Part shown: positions 23,756 to 35,655 of the stretch, in pieces | How positions within the stretch are numbered: position 1 is the stretch's first letter | Layout of the letters: each line of letters starts with the position of its first letter | NCBI GenBank assembly: GCA_037127255.1 | Contig: JBANSL010000019.1 | Location: 15,399,001-15,463,000, forward strand | DNA length: 64,000 nt | Direction: 5' to 3' | Origin: Persicaria tinctoria | Taxonomy: Eukaryota; Streptophyta; Magnoliopsida; Caryophyllales; Polygonaceae | Made by a program: the position numbers and the translations under genes | The notes under the pieces: generated by a model | Told to the model about the DNA's origin: nothing | Databases searched by the model: none | The model's input: the letters and a program-made list of their open reading frames with translations, nothing else

Positions 23756-26700
23756 ATGGCGTTTCAACCGACTTCAGATCCCCGGTTTCCTGCTCCTTCC
23801 GCTGTCGATCCTCTCAGTGAACTGTTTCTTCACAATTCTGATCATCCCAATTTCGTTCTTGCTACGAATTTATTGGATGATAGGAATTTCAACCATTGGA
23901 AGCGCGCTGCTGAGGTATCTCTGATCGCTAAAAACAAACATGGATTTGTTACTGGCACCTGTCGTCCTCCTCCAGATGATCCTGCGCTTCTGATGCAATG
24001 GGAGAGATGTAATCATATGGTGCTCCCTTGGATCTTTCACTCCGTCAGCAAAGAGATTGCGGAATTGATTGTCTACTGTCGATCTGCTTCTCAGGCATGG
24101 AGAGATCTTGCGAAACGGTTTGGTAAACCGAATCGCACTCGCGTTTATCAGGTTCAACGAGATTTGAGTTCTCTTTCTCAAGGATCTTTGTCGATCACTG
24201 GTTATTTTACGAAGTGTAAGAAACTCTGGGATGAGTATCTCCAACTTCTTGATGCAAAAGTCTGTGCCTGTGGATCGTCTGCGATTGTGCTCGAAATCTT
24301 GCGCGATCAACAGGTTGTTCAATTTCTCATGGGATTGAACGCCGCCTATTCGGTTACTCGGGGGAACATCTTGCTTATCAATCCCCCTCCATCACTAGAT
24401 GATGTCTACCAGATGCTTCTCCAAGATGAAGAGCAGCGTTCGATTAATGGTGTAGATGCTCCTGTTGACCAAGATTCAACTGCTTTAGCTGCACAATCCA
24501 AGCAATCCACTTCGTCGAAGCCTGCTTCTTCTTCCAAACCTGTTTCTGGAAAAGGTTCTGGCAAGAAAAACCAGTTCTTCTGTGAGCATTGTAAACAGAC
24601 CAACCACACCATTGATCGTTGCTGGAAGCTCCATGGTTATCCGTCTCAGCAATCAAAAGGGGGTCACAGTGCTGCCAATGCTTCTTCATCTACAGCTTCT
24701 GCTGATCATGCTGCTGCTCTTGTTTCTCTGACTGCTGAACAATACAATCAGTTGATTTCTCTTCTCGGTAAGGTGTCCACGGAGACCAATGATTCTTGTG
24801 CTTTTCTAGCAGGTATTGCATCTTCCTGCCTTCTTTCTTCATGTGCTAATCCCTCTTGGATCATCGACAGTGGAGCTACTGATCATATAACTCCACAACT
24901 TTCTTTCCTATCTTCTTATCATCCAGTGTCCAAACCAACCACTATTACTATGCCTAATGGTAATAGGTCCAGTGTTGAGCATGTTGGCTCTGCGCAATTT
25001 CGTGACACATTGTCCATTTCAGATGTCCTACATGTTCCAGATTTTTGCTTCATTTTGCTTTCCATTAGCAAGCTTACCAAGTCATTGAAATCTAATGTCC
25101 TCTTCACCTCTGATGCTTGTTATATTCAGGACCCTTTGAGGAAGACGCTACAGTTGATTGGTAAAGAAGAAAAAGGTTTATATGTGCTTGACAAGTCTGT
25201 CATGGCCACTCCATCTTCATTAGACAATGGATCTCCAACTGCGCTTGCTTCCTTCACCAATAGCCCTGATCTTTGGCATTGTAGGCTTGGTCACGCTGCT
25301 TATGACCAACTGAAGTACATCCCTGATTTTACTTTCTCTAAATCTCCCTTCATTTGTAAAATCTGTCCACAGGCTAAGCAACATAGAAAGCCTTTTATTG
25401 TCTCTCATTCTCGAGCTTTATTTCCTTTTGAGCTTGTCCATATAGATACCTGGGGTCCCTATAAGACCACCACCTACAATGGTTTTAGATTTTTTCTTAC
25501 CATTGTGGATGATTACTCACGATGTACTTGGCTATTTCTCATGTCGAATAAAAGTAACGCCTTGTCTGTTCTCAAGACTTTTTCCTCTCTTGTTGCCAAT
25601 CAATTTAATACCTCTATTAAGAACATTCGTTCAGACAATGCTCCTGAATTTTCTGATCCTTCTGCTCGACAGTTTTACTCTGAGAAAGGAATTTGCCATC
25701 AAACATCTTGTGTTGATTCTCCTCAACAAAATGGGCGGGTTGAGAGAAAACATAAACACCTCCTTGAGGTAGCTCGTGCCTTGCTTTTTCAGTCCAACCT
25801 TCCACAAGAATACTGGGGTCATTGTGTCTTGACTGCCACCTATTTGATAAACAGAACTCCTTTGTCTTCCCTTGACCACAAATCCCCTTACGAGTTACTG
25901 TTTCATAAGCCCCCTGACTACTCCTTTCTCAGATCCTTTGGTTGCTTGGTGTTTGCCTCTACTTCCAAACGTTTGAGAGACAAGTTGCAGCCTCGTGCCC
26001 ATCCCAGTGTCTTCCTTGGGTACTCTTTTGGCAAATAGTCCTACATTGCCTTAGATCTTACCACACAAAAAGTCTTTCACACAAGGGACTTGGTTTTTCA
26101 TGAGAAACATTTCCCCTTTCAGTATATGAAACATATCACTGATAACACTTTACCCACCCTCATTTTTGACTATCCAGACCACATTTTTTACCCTACAAAC
26201 ATTGATTTTACACCTCCTGCAACCCCTTCTAGTCATGACAGCAACCTTCATTTGGTCCCCACTATGGATAATCCTCCTCCTCCCTTGGTCCCCACCGATC
26301 CTACCCCATCTGTCCCTCTCAGGAGATCCACTAGGACCACAAAACAGCCCTCTTATCTGAGTGATTACTCTTGCACATATAAGCCTTCTTCCTCTGCATC
26401 AGTCAACATGGTAACTTCCTCTCTCTTACCTTCTTCTCACTTTACTTTTGTTTCCACTGTCTTCTCTTACTTTGAACCTTCAACTTATCTTCAAGCTGCT
26501 TCTGACCCAAATTGGATTTTAGCCATGAAGAAAGAAATTGATGCACTGCATTCTAATGGCACTTGGGATCTGGTTCCCTTACCTATTGGGAAGAAGCCTA
26601 TTGGATGCAAGTGGGTATTCAAAGTAAAATTGAAAGTTGATGGTTCTCTTGAAAGATACAAGGCCCGTTTGGTGGCTAAAGGCTTTAATCAAAAGCATGG

Positions 26701-27961
26701 CATAGACTACCATGAAACATTTTCTCCAGTGGTAAAAATGCCCACCATCAGAAGTCTCATTTCAGTTGCTGCCTCTAAGCATTGGCCAATACATCAGTTG
26801 GATGTAAATAATGCCTTCTTACATGGCAATCTTTTTGAAGATGTATACATGAAGATGCCAGATGGTATTCCTAATCCTGACAATCTAGTTTGCAAGCTAA
26901 GGAAATCCTTATATGGCTTGAAACAGGCTTCAAGGCAATGGTTTCATCGTCTGTCTGTTGCTCTTGAAACTCTTGGCTTCGTGCAATCTAAGAATGATTA
27001 TTCCCTCTTCACTTTATCTACAAGTGGTCATCTTACATTGGTTGCCATCTATGTCGATGACCTGCTCATCACAGGCTCGGATGCTGCCACAATCACTCGT
27101 CTCAAGCAGTTCCTGGAAAGTGAGTTCATCATTAAGGATCTTGGCTTGTTGAATTACTTTCTAGGTATTGAGGCATCTTATCTTGACAAAGGTATCGCCC
27201 TCATGCAGCAGAAGTTTACACAGGAGCTCCTTAAGGATGTTGATCTCTCAGGCCTTACATCAGTTTGCACACCTCTACCACTTCATTGCAAACTTGCTCC
27301 GGATATGGATGCTCCTTTCAGTGATCCTTCTCGATACAGGCAGCTAGTTGGGAAGCTCAATTTTTTAACTCACACAAGGCCTGACTTGAGTTATGCAATA
27401 CAAACTCTGAGTCAGTTTATGGCTGCTCCTTGTGTCTCTCATTATCAGGCTCTGCTTCATGTTCTTCGATATGTCCAAGGAACTGTTGGTAATGGAATTT
27501 TGTTGAATGGTGCTGATTGCCCAGTTCTCTCTGCGTACTCAGACTCCGATTGGGCATCTTGTCCTTTTACTCGAAGGTCTGTTACTGGCTATGTACTGAT
27601 GCTTGGATCTTCTCCCATTAGTTGGAAATCCAAAAAGCAATCAGTGGTTTCTCGCAGCTCTGCTGAAGCCGAATATCGAGCCATGTCTCAAGCTGCTGCA
27701 GAGACAACTTGGCTTGTTCGCTTGCTTTCAGATATGGGAATCTCTTCTCTCCAACCTGTCACCCTTCATTGTGACAACAGCTCTGCCCTTCAAATTGCCA
27801 AAAACCCGGTGTTTCATGAGAGGACGAAACACATCGAGGTTGACTGCCACTTCACCAGAGACAAAGTTATGGAGGGTCTCCTTCAGCTTTCCTACATTCC
27901 CACCACAGAGCAATTAGCAGATGTTTTCACCAAGGTTTTGCCTTCGGCACAACAAAATTGA
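23756..27961 (+). pseudogene. Copia gag-pol polyprotein with one in-frame stop
   Basis: The frame opens at 23756, 46 bp after the primer-binding site. Approximate codon positions: a gag capsid domain (WKRAAEVSLIAKNKHGF near 44), a CCHC zinc knuckle CEHCKQTNHTIDRC near 275, the aspartic protease WIIDSGATDH near 370, the pre-integrase LWHCRLGH near 505 and an integrase from about 560. Integrase acid residues lie in HIDTWGP, RSDNAPEF and NGRVERKH. Reverse transcriptase has YVDDLLITG near 1098, and RNase H has AYSDSDWASC near 1260 and SSAEAEYRA. The stop at 26036-26038 falls just after the integrase, in the sequence ending FLGYSFGK; the frame continues without shift to the TGA at 27959-27961. All catalytic motifs are otherwise present. 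Unless the stop is read through, only gag-protease-integrase would be made. Confidence 0.93.
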
Positions 27962-28007
27962 TTACTGTCCAAGCTGGGTTTCTTTCGCCCTCCAGCTTGC
28001 GGGGGGG

Positions 28008-28227
28008 TGTTGAGTGACACAGAGCGCGGGAAAATTGGTTAGAGTTGTGTATGTGTGTGCTCTGCAGTTGTAACTGAATTGAGAATGAATTGGGGTTGTG
28101 CCTCCTCTATAAATACATGTTGATTCCACTTCTGTAAAACAACTTTCTCATTCAATAAGAAACACTTTCCAGATCTTCCATTTTCTCTCTGTTATTCTTC
28201 ATTTCTTCCGCTTTCTACTTTGTAACA
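28008..28227 (+). repeat. 3' LTR of the copia element
   Basis: Same length as the 5' LTR. It differs by five transitions, all in the first half of the LTR. It is preceded by the polypurine tract at 27998-28007. Confidence 0.95.
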
Positions 28228-28286
28228 GAGAGGCTCCTCTACACTAAAGCTTTCACCTTTGCAAAATTTAAAGAGAGGAAAAAGAA

Positions 28287-28402
28287 GATCTGAGGGAACG
28301 ATAGAAATTAAATGGAGCCACGATTATACCTTATAAAAGCCATAGATCTGAGGGAACGATAGAAATAGAGCTGCAATTATACCTTGTAAAAGCCATAGTC
28401 CG
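28287..28402. repeat. Tandem duplication of about 58 bp
   Basis: GATCTGAGGGAACGATAGAA followed by a segment ending ATTATACCTTRTAAAAGCCATAG occurs twice in succession. On the minus strand the unit ends at a GGTATAA that could act as a splice donor, but no gene could be assembled. Confidence 0.65.
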
Positions 28403-30224
28403 GGTCAAGCCCAATGCCCAAGCCGACAAGGAAAGGCGGAGGGCGTCGTCTTCAACCATAGTCTGTTTCTGACGGAGGACACGGTGGTGAGGAGGGGAGG
28501 AGCCTCTGGTCTCCGGTGGCTCTGCTCGGCTCGGAACCTACCCCAGGTGGTCGGAATAGGGTTCCGACCACAACCCACACAGCAGGAAGGAAGCGAGAGT
28601 AAATAGGCCGGGGGGACCGAGCGACAAGAACAACTCCAGCGAGGATGCTCGGGATGGCACAGGGCTTCAACGACGGGGGCGGCAGAGACGAGGACGGATC
28701 CGAAGCTGGTGAGGAAGACGACAAAGGCGGTGACGGCTATGAGCTTAGAGAGAGAGTACAGAGAGAGCGTGAAAGAAAGGGCAGGGTTAGGATCTAATGT
28801 GCTAAAAAGATATTAAAAAGGTCCAGCAACCCTAATAAAAAAAGTAGGGGGCTAACTATTTAATCAAATATGCTTAAGAGTCTAAACAACCAAATTCCCT
28901 CTTTTTTTAATGACTGTTTACCTAGTTCATAAACCTAAAATTGTTATATTACCCTAACAATAGTTATATTATTGAAAAGAAGTAATTAATGCGGCTACAA
29001 TAATAATATGTATTTTTATATACATAACAATTTGCAATGTTAAATTATAAAGTAAAGTTAATGATAAAATAAAAAGATAATATGTAATCCTAATTATTAT
29101 TATTAGTAATAATTGCAGTATTAGATTAAATTGTAATTTATTCATATTTTTATTATCTTAAAGCTTGACCCACGGGTTGACCCAACCCGATCTAGAAATT
29201 TACGGGTTGAATGGGTTCAGGTTGCTTCGGGTTTCAGGTTAAAATATTTGCGCCATAACCCACGTTTTACAGGTCGGGTTGGGTCGGATCCCCGGATCGG
29301 GTCACGTTTTGACATATCTATATAGTTGTGATGATACCATTTGATCACCATGACTATTAAGGAAGCCTTACCTTGTCTCTGTCGGGAGTGAAGAGTGATG
29401 ACTCTAGCTCGTTTTGAAAGGCCATCCGGATCGAAGAACATCTCTACACCATCGATCTCGACGATTGAGACACCTCGACTTGTTCAATGGTTATTCATCC
29501 TTGAAGATGTCGGTGATCGATCATGTTTTGATTCACCCTCATTTTGAAGTTGCTCGTTGTTGGGACATTTGTGAATCCCACATCGGAAGTGGGATGATTT
29601 TGAACGTACCTAATGCCAATTGGTTTTGGGATGGTGCCCCAGTCTGACTTATATATTGAGCTTTCTGGTCGGGTCCAACAATACATACCGTAAATAAATG
29701 CAAGGCACACAATTTACGGTAGAAATCTTCAACCTACACACACGTCTTTCCTTTATCTTAGAGAGAATTTCAAATAAGTCTACTTCTTTTATTAGAAATG
29801 ATACTTAAGACTTTATCGATACACATAATATGTTGCCTTATAATATACCTAAACCAAACCTACTCACACAACTGATCGACATTACAATCAACAATCACAA
29901 AGAAGTCTCACAATGCACGACCCTGTGAGGTTGTGACCCTTACAATATACTTAAACCATGCAAACCGCAACTTCAAGTGTTATCACCACAATAGCAAAAT
30001 GTACGTCGTTGTGTGTTCTTCATCACCTTCGTGCTTCTGCGCACTTCTTATTCTATTTTCTCTCGAGCTGTATCAAGGTTGAAATAATTTCTTTAGAAAC
30101 TAATTAGAGTAATTCCAAACATAATATTAATAAGTAGTGTACTTCACTGACATTTTTCATTATTATTTAAGTAATCCACTCTAATTATATTAAGGTTGAA
30201 ACAATTTCTATATAATTAATTACT
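28403..30224. other. Non-coding stretch right of the copia element
   Basis: 28450-28730 is GC-rich with an unremarkable minus-strand open frame of low-complexity Ser/Pro/Arg. 29160-29310 is GGGTTGGGTC/GACCC-rich like 20217-20365. 29560-29680 includes AATCCCACATCGGAAGTGGG, a motif I associate with LTR or TRIM elements. No gene is supported. Confidence 0.45.
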
Positions 30225-30252
30225 AGTACTTTTCCCGTACCTTGTACGGGTG
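30225..30252 (-). mobile_element. Candidate Helitron 3' terminus
   Basis: Read on the minus strand this is a 7-bp stem hairpin (CCCGTACAAGGTACGGG) followed 7 nt later by CTAG and then T, close to the Helitron 3' signature of a short GC-rich hairpin before CTRR inserted ahead of T. The element body would extend to higher coordinates; no 5' TC end was identified. Confidence 0.42.
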
Positions 30253-30259
30253 AGTATTT

Positions 30260-31702
30260 TTATTGAAATTTACCGCTTTAGTATTCCCACATACCATGAA
30301 TATATTTCATTTTATTTGAATTGTTGCCCTGCTATCAATTACAGCCCTTGTTATAATACAATAACATTTACAATCACAAACAAAAGTCTCATAATTGATA
30401 AGAGGAAAAATGAAAATTATATCATTAAACGTATAAAACGATGGGTTTATTACACCCAATATCTCATAACACGTAATGCACATATATATAAACAAAAGTC
30501 CCATAGTATATATGTTAAGTTACAAACATAATTTACATGAATATGCGTGAGCAAAACATTGTGTAACTGTCAATGTCACTTTCTAAAATGATTTTTTTTA
30601 AAGATGGATCAAGTGGAAAGTTTTTGGAGTTCTTCTATGCTAGTTTTCCTCACAATTTGAAGCTCTTGGGTCTTGCATTTCAAAAAGAAGTCCTGAGAGA
30701 TTTGACAGAACAAATGCTTGTGAACTTGGTCTCGCGAGTTCGTAATAAGGCATCAAAGACATTTGGTTTGACATGTTCAATTCATGTATACCCATTTGTC
30801 AAAATACCAAAGAATATAAGAAAATAACTAAGCCAAAAAAAACATTTGTAGTGTTATGCATCATTCTCATACTCAAAGACCATCTCAATTTTAGGTTTGA
30901 AAGTTTGTTTTGATTTCTCTAAATCATCAATGTTTCTTATGTCTACTGTCTAGGGGTGGATGTCAATCGACTTTAACGTACTAAACAAAATATTTAACAC
31001 GTCAATTTTCTACTAACATATTTGGTTATCATGGTTAAATACTCTTTTCTTGAGATGATCAATACTTTAAATTTGACAAAGAAGAGTAAACAACCACTTC
31101 CACCCATCTCCTAACATGATGTATAATAGATAAAATATGTTATACCTCCCAAATTAGTTTAAATCATAAATCAATTTCAATAAGGTCCACTTTATAAATA
31201 AACTTTAAATTCAATTCCATATTTGAACTATTAAATACTTAGATGCATTTCATCAAACACCTCATGGACAATGATATAAACCTATCAAATAACAATTTAT
31301 AACCTTCTATTTCACTTGAATAACACCAATATCCGATGACGAAATTTTATCAATAATTATAATCTTCAATATTTTCACAAATTTTATCAATTGAGTAAAC
31401 AATTTATGCAATGTTATCTAAATATTCTGCCCAAAAAATATTACAACCAAGATATCTTGGAACCCTTGTCAAATCCCTAGGCTTAAATATATGATGGAGT
31501 ATCAAGTATTTTCGGGGTTTTTTTCCTTCCCATTGTATTTAATATTCAAAATCGATTTCACACCCATTATAGATTTCACATGCACCATGCTTGTGAAATG
31601 AGTTGTAGAAAATGTATGATTTATGTTGTTACTCGTTTTAAGGTCGTGTGTATTTTAATCGGAGCCCAATTACTCAATCTTTCCCTCTAATCGACTATTC
31701 TT
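30260..31702. other. AT-rich non-coding DNA
   Basis: No gene, RNA or clear repeat is recognised. The short open frames at 30250-30827 lack domains and are compatible with chance. Confidence 0.5.
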
Positions 31703-32095
31703 CTACTTGATGCACCAGCTATCTGTCTCCACCGGATGCCTGCATCTCTCGATCAGATAGAAGTCAGGGTGGTGCTCCGGAGTTCTATCACCCATCAGTT
31801 TGCACACCGTCAAGGAGTCAGTTTCCACCATGAGGTTTGTTAGCCCCATTCGCTTGGCCAATTCAAGTCCATGAAAGATCACCCAGAGCTTTGAAGTAAG
31901 AGCTTGACAATACCTACATGTAAAGGTGAAGGCTTTTACAAAGGATCCCCGATGATCGCGGAAGACACCAACTCCTCCAACAGCACCCAGATTCCCTTTT
32001 GAGACCCCAAGGACATTCAATTTAACCCACCCAGCTTCAGGGGGCTTCCATCTTGTCTCCTCGGAAGGCACGAGCTCGACCCTAGCACTGATCAA
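31703..32095 (-). pseudogene. RNase H-like domain (RVT_3) fragment, LINE-derived
   Basis: An open 130-codon frame contains WKPPEAGWVKLNVLGVSKG, GGVGVFRDHRGSFVKAF, KLWVIFHGLELAKRMGL and VETDSLTVCKLM. This is the order of the RNase H-like domain in plant LINE ORF2 proteins and in stand-alone RVT_3 proteins. The first catalytic aspartate (KLNVDG in the family) is leucine here, so it is probably inactive. There is no reverse transcriptase next to it, so it is a fragment. Confidence 0.72.
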
Positions 32096-32107
32096 CCTTG
32101 AATACTT

Positions 32108-32202
32108 GCACTTCTCTTCGTATACGATTTATGTGCTAAAACTTTCAAGATAGGATCAGTTTTTTGTCTGAGCCAGAATTTAGTTCCCTGACTGCGAAGG
32201 TA
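32108..32202 (+). repeat. Direct repeat, first copy (second at 35560-35655)
   Basis: About 90 bp sharing CGATTTATGTGCTAAAAC, CAAGATAGGATCAGTTTT and GAGCCAGAATTTAGTTCCCT with the copy 3.45 kb to the right, in the same orientation. Confidence 0.75.
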
Positions 32203-35200
32203 ATCTAACGTGGGAGATGTGAACACAAATTAGTATCTCTTTATTTGTCTGCATTAAACAGCTACAATATATATATGTACACACACACACTATATGAAGG
32301 TTCTATGAGACCCTTCTTCTAGAGTACACAAAAGAGCATCCAACATAAACAATGGATTGTGAATATACTGCACAAGACGAACCTCCTTGTTCTCCTTATG
32401 AATCCTATTCACAAGGAATCTTACATAAAGCTAGGTCTGATTCACTCATGTCATCAATGTGTAAGTTGTTTAGTCCACCCTCTGACATGTTCCTGACAAA
32501 GTCCACAAGATGCCTCCAGTTTTCACCTTCAAAAAATCTTTTGTTCATCCGCAAATATGTGAGTGCAGTTAATCCATTTCATGCTTTAGATTTAATTTAC
32601 TTGTTGCCAAGACTTGAAATCCATAAAATCAGGAAGGCGGATGTTTTTTTAATCCCAATTGAAAATGAAATAAACTGAGCACATTCCCTTGTAGTTGGAA
32701 AAAAAACCTGGAAATTTCCACATCTGTATACGGAAGAGGACAATATGATTCCCTGTTGTCTGCTGGCTGGTGGCTGGCGTGAGGCATCACATTATGGAAG
32801 CCAAGGAGAGGAAAAAATCAAGCATTTGTCACATGCCAAATTATTGGAAGGTGATTTTGTCCACCTACCATGCTATACTCTACATAGATGAAATCCCAAC
32901 AGCCCAAAACATAGATAAGAAGTGATAAAATTTTGCTAGATAGTATACAATTAATTGAGTCATTAAAAAAACTTTATTAGAATTTTATAACCATAAACAC
33001 ATCAAACGTGCCCCATATAAACTTGTTTTTTACACAGACACTGCGGATTCCAACATGCTCGGCATGCAATGGGAACAAAATTTGAAACCTATTTTATTTT
33101 GACACAAATGTTGGATGAAAACTCAAATCGTCATGAATAAATATTTCAAACATAAGAGCCAGCAAGATGAAGGGAAAAAAATAGAGAATGCTCATTACCA
33201 CTAAGTCTGCCTCGATGGAACTCAGCCACTTTACTTCAGTTTTGAGTATGCTGCTCCGGGATACAACAACAATGTCGTGATACTAATAACAAAGAGAAAG
33301 GTGAGAAAATATGAAAAGCATCAGACAAGTACAATGACTGTAATGCTAAACTAAGTGTCTAATGATCAAACGCATAAGCATGGAAGTGCACATCTGATAC
33401 TTTTAATGTTAAATCAATGTTTAACTATACACAATTTTCTTCAATGGGTCGATGTTCAATTGTTCATCCTATTAAATATTAATGGGCAGTAGTTACACAT
33501 TTACAAACCAAAAGCTGCACATTTCTGAAAGTGCTGATATGCCTGGCCGTAAGCTTCCTTTTTCTCCTCCTAACTAGTCACTCCCTCGATCGGTAGGGTA
33601 CGTTTTGACCCGTCCAGTGCAACACCAAGGACAATGTTTCCTTCTATCAAGAACATACAACCAACACACAATGAAAGAAGCCAAAAATTTAGAACACGAT
33701 CACAAAATCATATAGGCATGCTCCCGAATAGACAAAGAAAACTGAAACCTTCCCAAAAAAAAAAAACTAAAAACATAAAACTCACTCACCAAAGAGAGAT
33801 ATTTGTCGACAACCAAACATCACAAGACAAACCATATCAAACATATCCATATTCATAGCCCCACACACTATTGAGCTGCTTCTTGAACAGCGTGATCTTC
33901 AGGAAGAATTCATAACTGGAATCAATTGAAGATTCTTGAACACCCGTGTTCTGATTTCATTCCCAGTCCAAGAATCAATTATTGAAGAATTATTGAGGTC
34001 CCATACCCAATTACCCAAAGATAACTAATATATATCAGCTGAATTAAAACACAGATTAACTAAAATTAAAAGAAATTACATACCTTGCATTATCCATGAC
34101 TGAATAAAAGTCCTACTGTATTGTTGGAACCTCTCTAAGCATACCTCTCTAAGCAAGACACCAAAATCTCTAGCACAATACTCAAATGTTACGTGTTTTC
34201 AAGGAAAATTCATCAAATACAAAAATATGGGGGAGTTAATGAACACAATGGGTTGTTCAAATAAAACACATCAATTATCAAATACTATACTAAATTGATC
34301 AAACAAAACACATAAATCACCATAGATCAACAGAAAAAGAGCATCAACATATCTAAAAATTCATATTTTCTGGTATCTCTATTTCAGATTTTGTAAATAG
34401 ACTTAATTTTTCAGATTTTGCAATTCGGATGACAGAGAGGCGGCGTTTAAGAAATACTCACCTGAGAGTTTCTTTCTTTCTCAGGACTACTCTTTGCAAA
34501 TCTGTAAACTATGCTCCACCCTTGCAATGAATGTATAGACCTTTATTCTAATGAATGTTGCAAGGACTTTGCCTAAAGAAATGGAACATACCAAAGCCAA
34601 CCTGCAAGAAGAAAAGTGAAGGCATGAATCAGATTGCCGATGGCAGCTCCTAATGTAAGAGATCGTTGTAATTGACTCCGGCATGTACAAATATTTGCAG
34701 CAAGCAAATCCTTCACAAACACACAAAAGAAAGAAAGAAAGAAAGAAAGAAAGCAAATCAAACAGGGCATAATTAGTATCCAAATTCCATCACCAAATCC
34801 ATATTGATAAACATTGAAATCATTATAACATACTCAATTGAACCCAGAAGGAAAAACCTACGGAGGAATGCCAAGGTAATAGGAGGCCTCTTTCGACTAC
34901 AAATTGAAAATAGATAGATATGAAAAAAATTTAGTAGAGAACTTAAACACCTACCAAATCCCAATCTGCAAACTTTAATTCCACCTGCACGGATTTCAAT
35001 ATTGGTTCTTGTATTGAGGTTGGTGCTACTGGTGCTTGTTTAGCTGTTTTACTGAACTGCTATTTGGACTCAATTTCAGAACCTTGGCATGCAATACAAC
35101 GCTTAATGTTATTATTCAAACCAATGCATTATGGATGGTGTACAACTTAAAAGGTTAGGGGTTTCTGGGAGTGAATTTTAGCAAGGTCTGTGTTCATGTT

Positions 35201-35559
35201 GATCACAGATTTATCCTTGTTTCAAATTTTGGTCACGAATATACTTTTCATCTATTTAATTAAATCTACCATAAAAACTCAAATAAATGAGGTATGGCAA
35301 TCTGCATTATATTTTTATGAGGATGATGTATACCTAAATCAAGTATATGTTCTGAGCAAAAAGAAGGATTTATACTAACTGCAGTAAGGATCATTAGAAC
35401 AAATCATATTAATGAATATCTACAAAAAGCATGGCATCACTTGAGTCAGTCAAGTCAGGGACATGGGTAAGTTGGCTAAGCATAAAGGGAGTCACTTAGA
35501 TGTGTAACCGAAATTGAAATGAGTACACTATGCCTTATCTGACTCCTAATTGATCTACT
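32203..35559. other. Non-coding AT-rich stretch between the two direct-repeat copies
   Basis: No gene is supported. A 108-codon open frame at 32352-32678 shows no recognisable domain. A (GAAA)n run sits at 34725-34753. Several short stretches could be exon-like but do not join into a known protein. Confidence 0.45.
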
Positions 35560-35655
35560 GGCACTTCTGCTTCATATTCGATTTATGTGCTAAAACTTTC
35601 AAGATAGGATCAGTTTTATTTCCGAGCCAGAATTTAGTTCCCTGACTACCTAACC
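35560..35655 (+). repeat. Direct repeat, second copy (first at 32108-32202)
   Basis: Same orientation and about 90% identical to the first copy over the core from CGATTTATGTGC to TTCCCTGACT. The sequence diverges completely after that point. Confidence 0.75.

Larger units (their letters stand above)
23490..28227 (+). mobile_element. Ty1/copia LTR retrotransposon, nearly intact
   Basis: A complete 4738-bp element: two 220-bp LTRs (23490-23709 and 28008-28227), a primer-binding site TGGTATCAGCTAGGG directly after the 5' LTR, a long gag-pol frame, and a polypurine tract (GCGGGGGGG) directly before the 3' LTR. GAGAG flanks it on both sides (23485-23489, 28228-28232). The LTRs differ at five positions, all transitions, about 2.3%, so the insertion is fairly recent. 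The order protease-integrase-RT-RNase H is that of copia elements. A single TAG at 26036-26038 interrupts the polyprotein. Confidence 0.97.

Noticed and set aside
28452..28724. 90-codon minus-strand frame rich in Ser/Pro
   Set aside because: Low complexity, no domain, and surrounded by repeats.
32352..32678. 108-codon open frame
   Set aside because: No recognisable domain or conserved motif; compatible with chance in this region.
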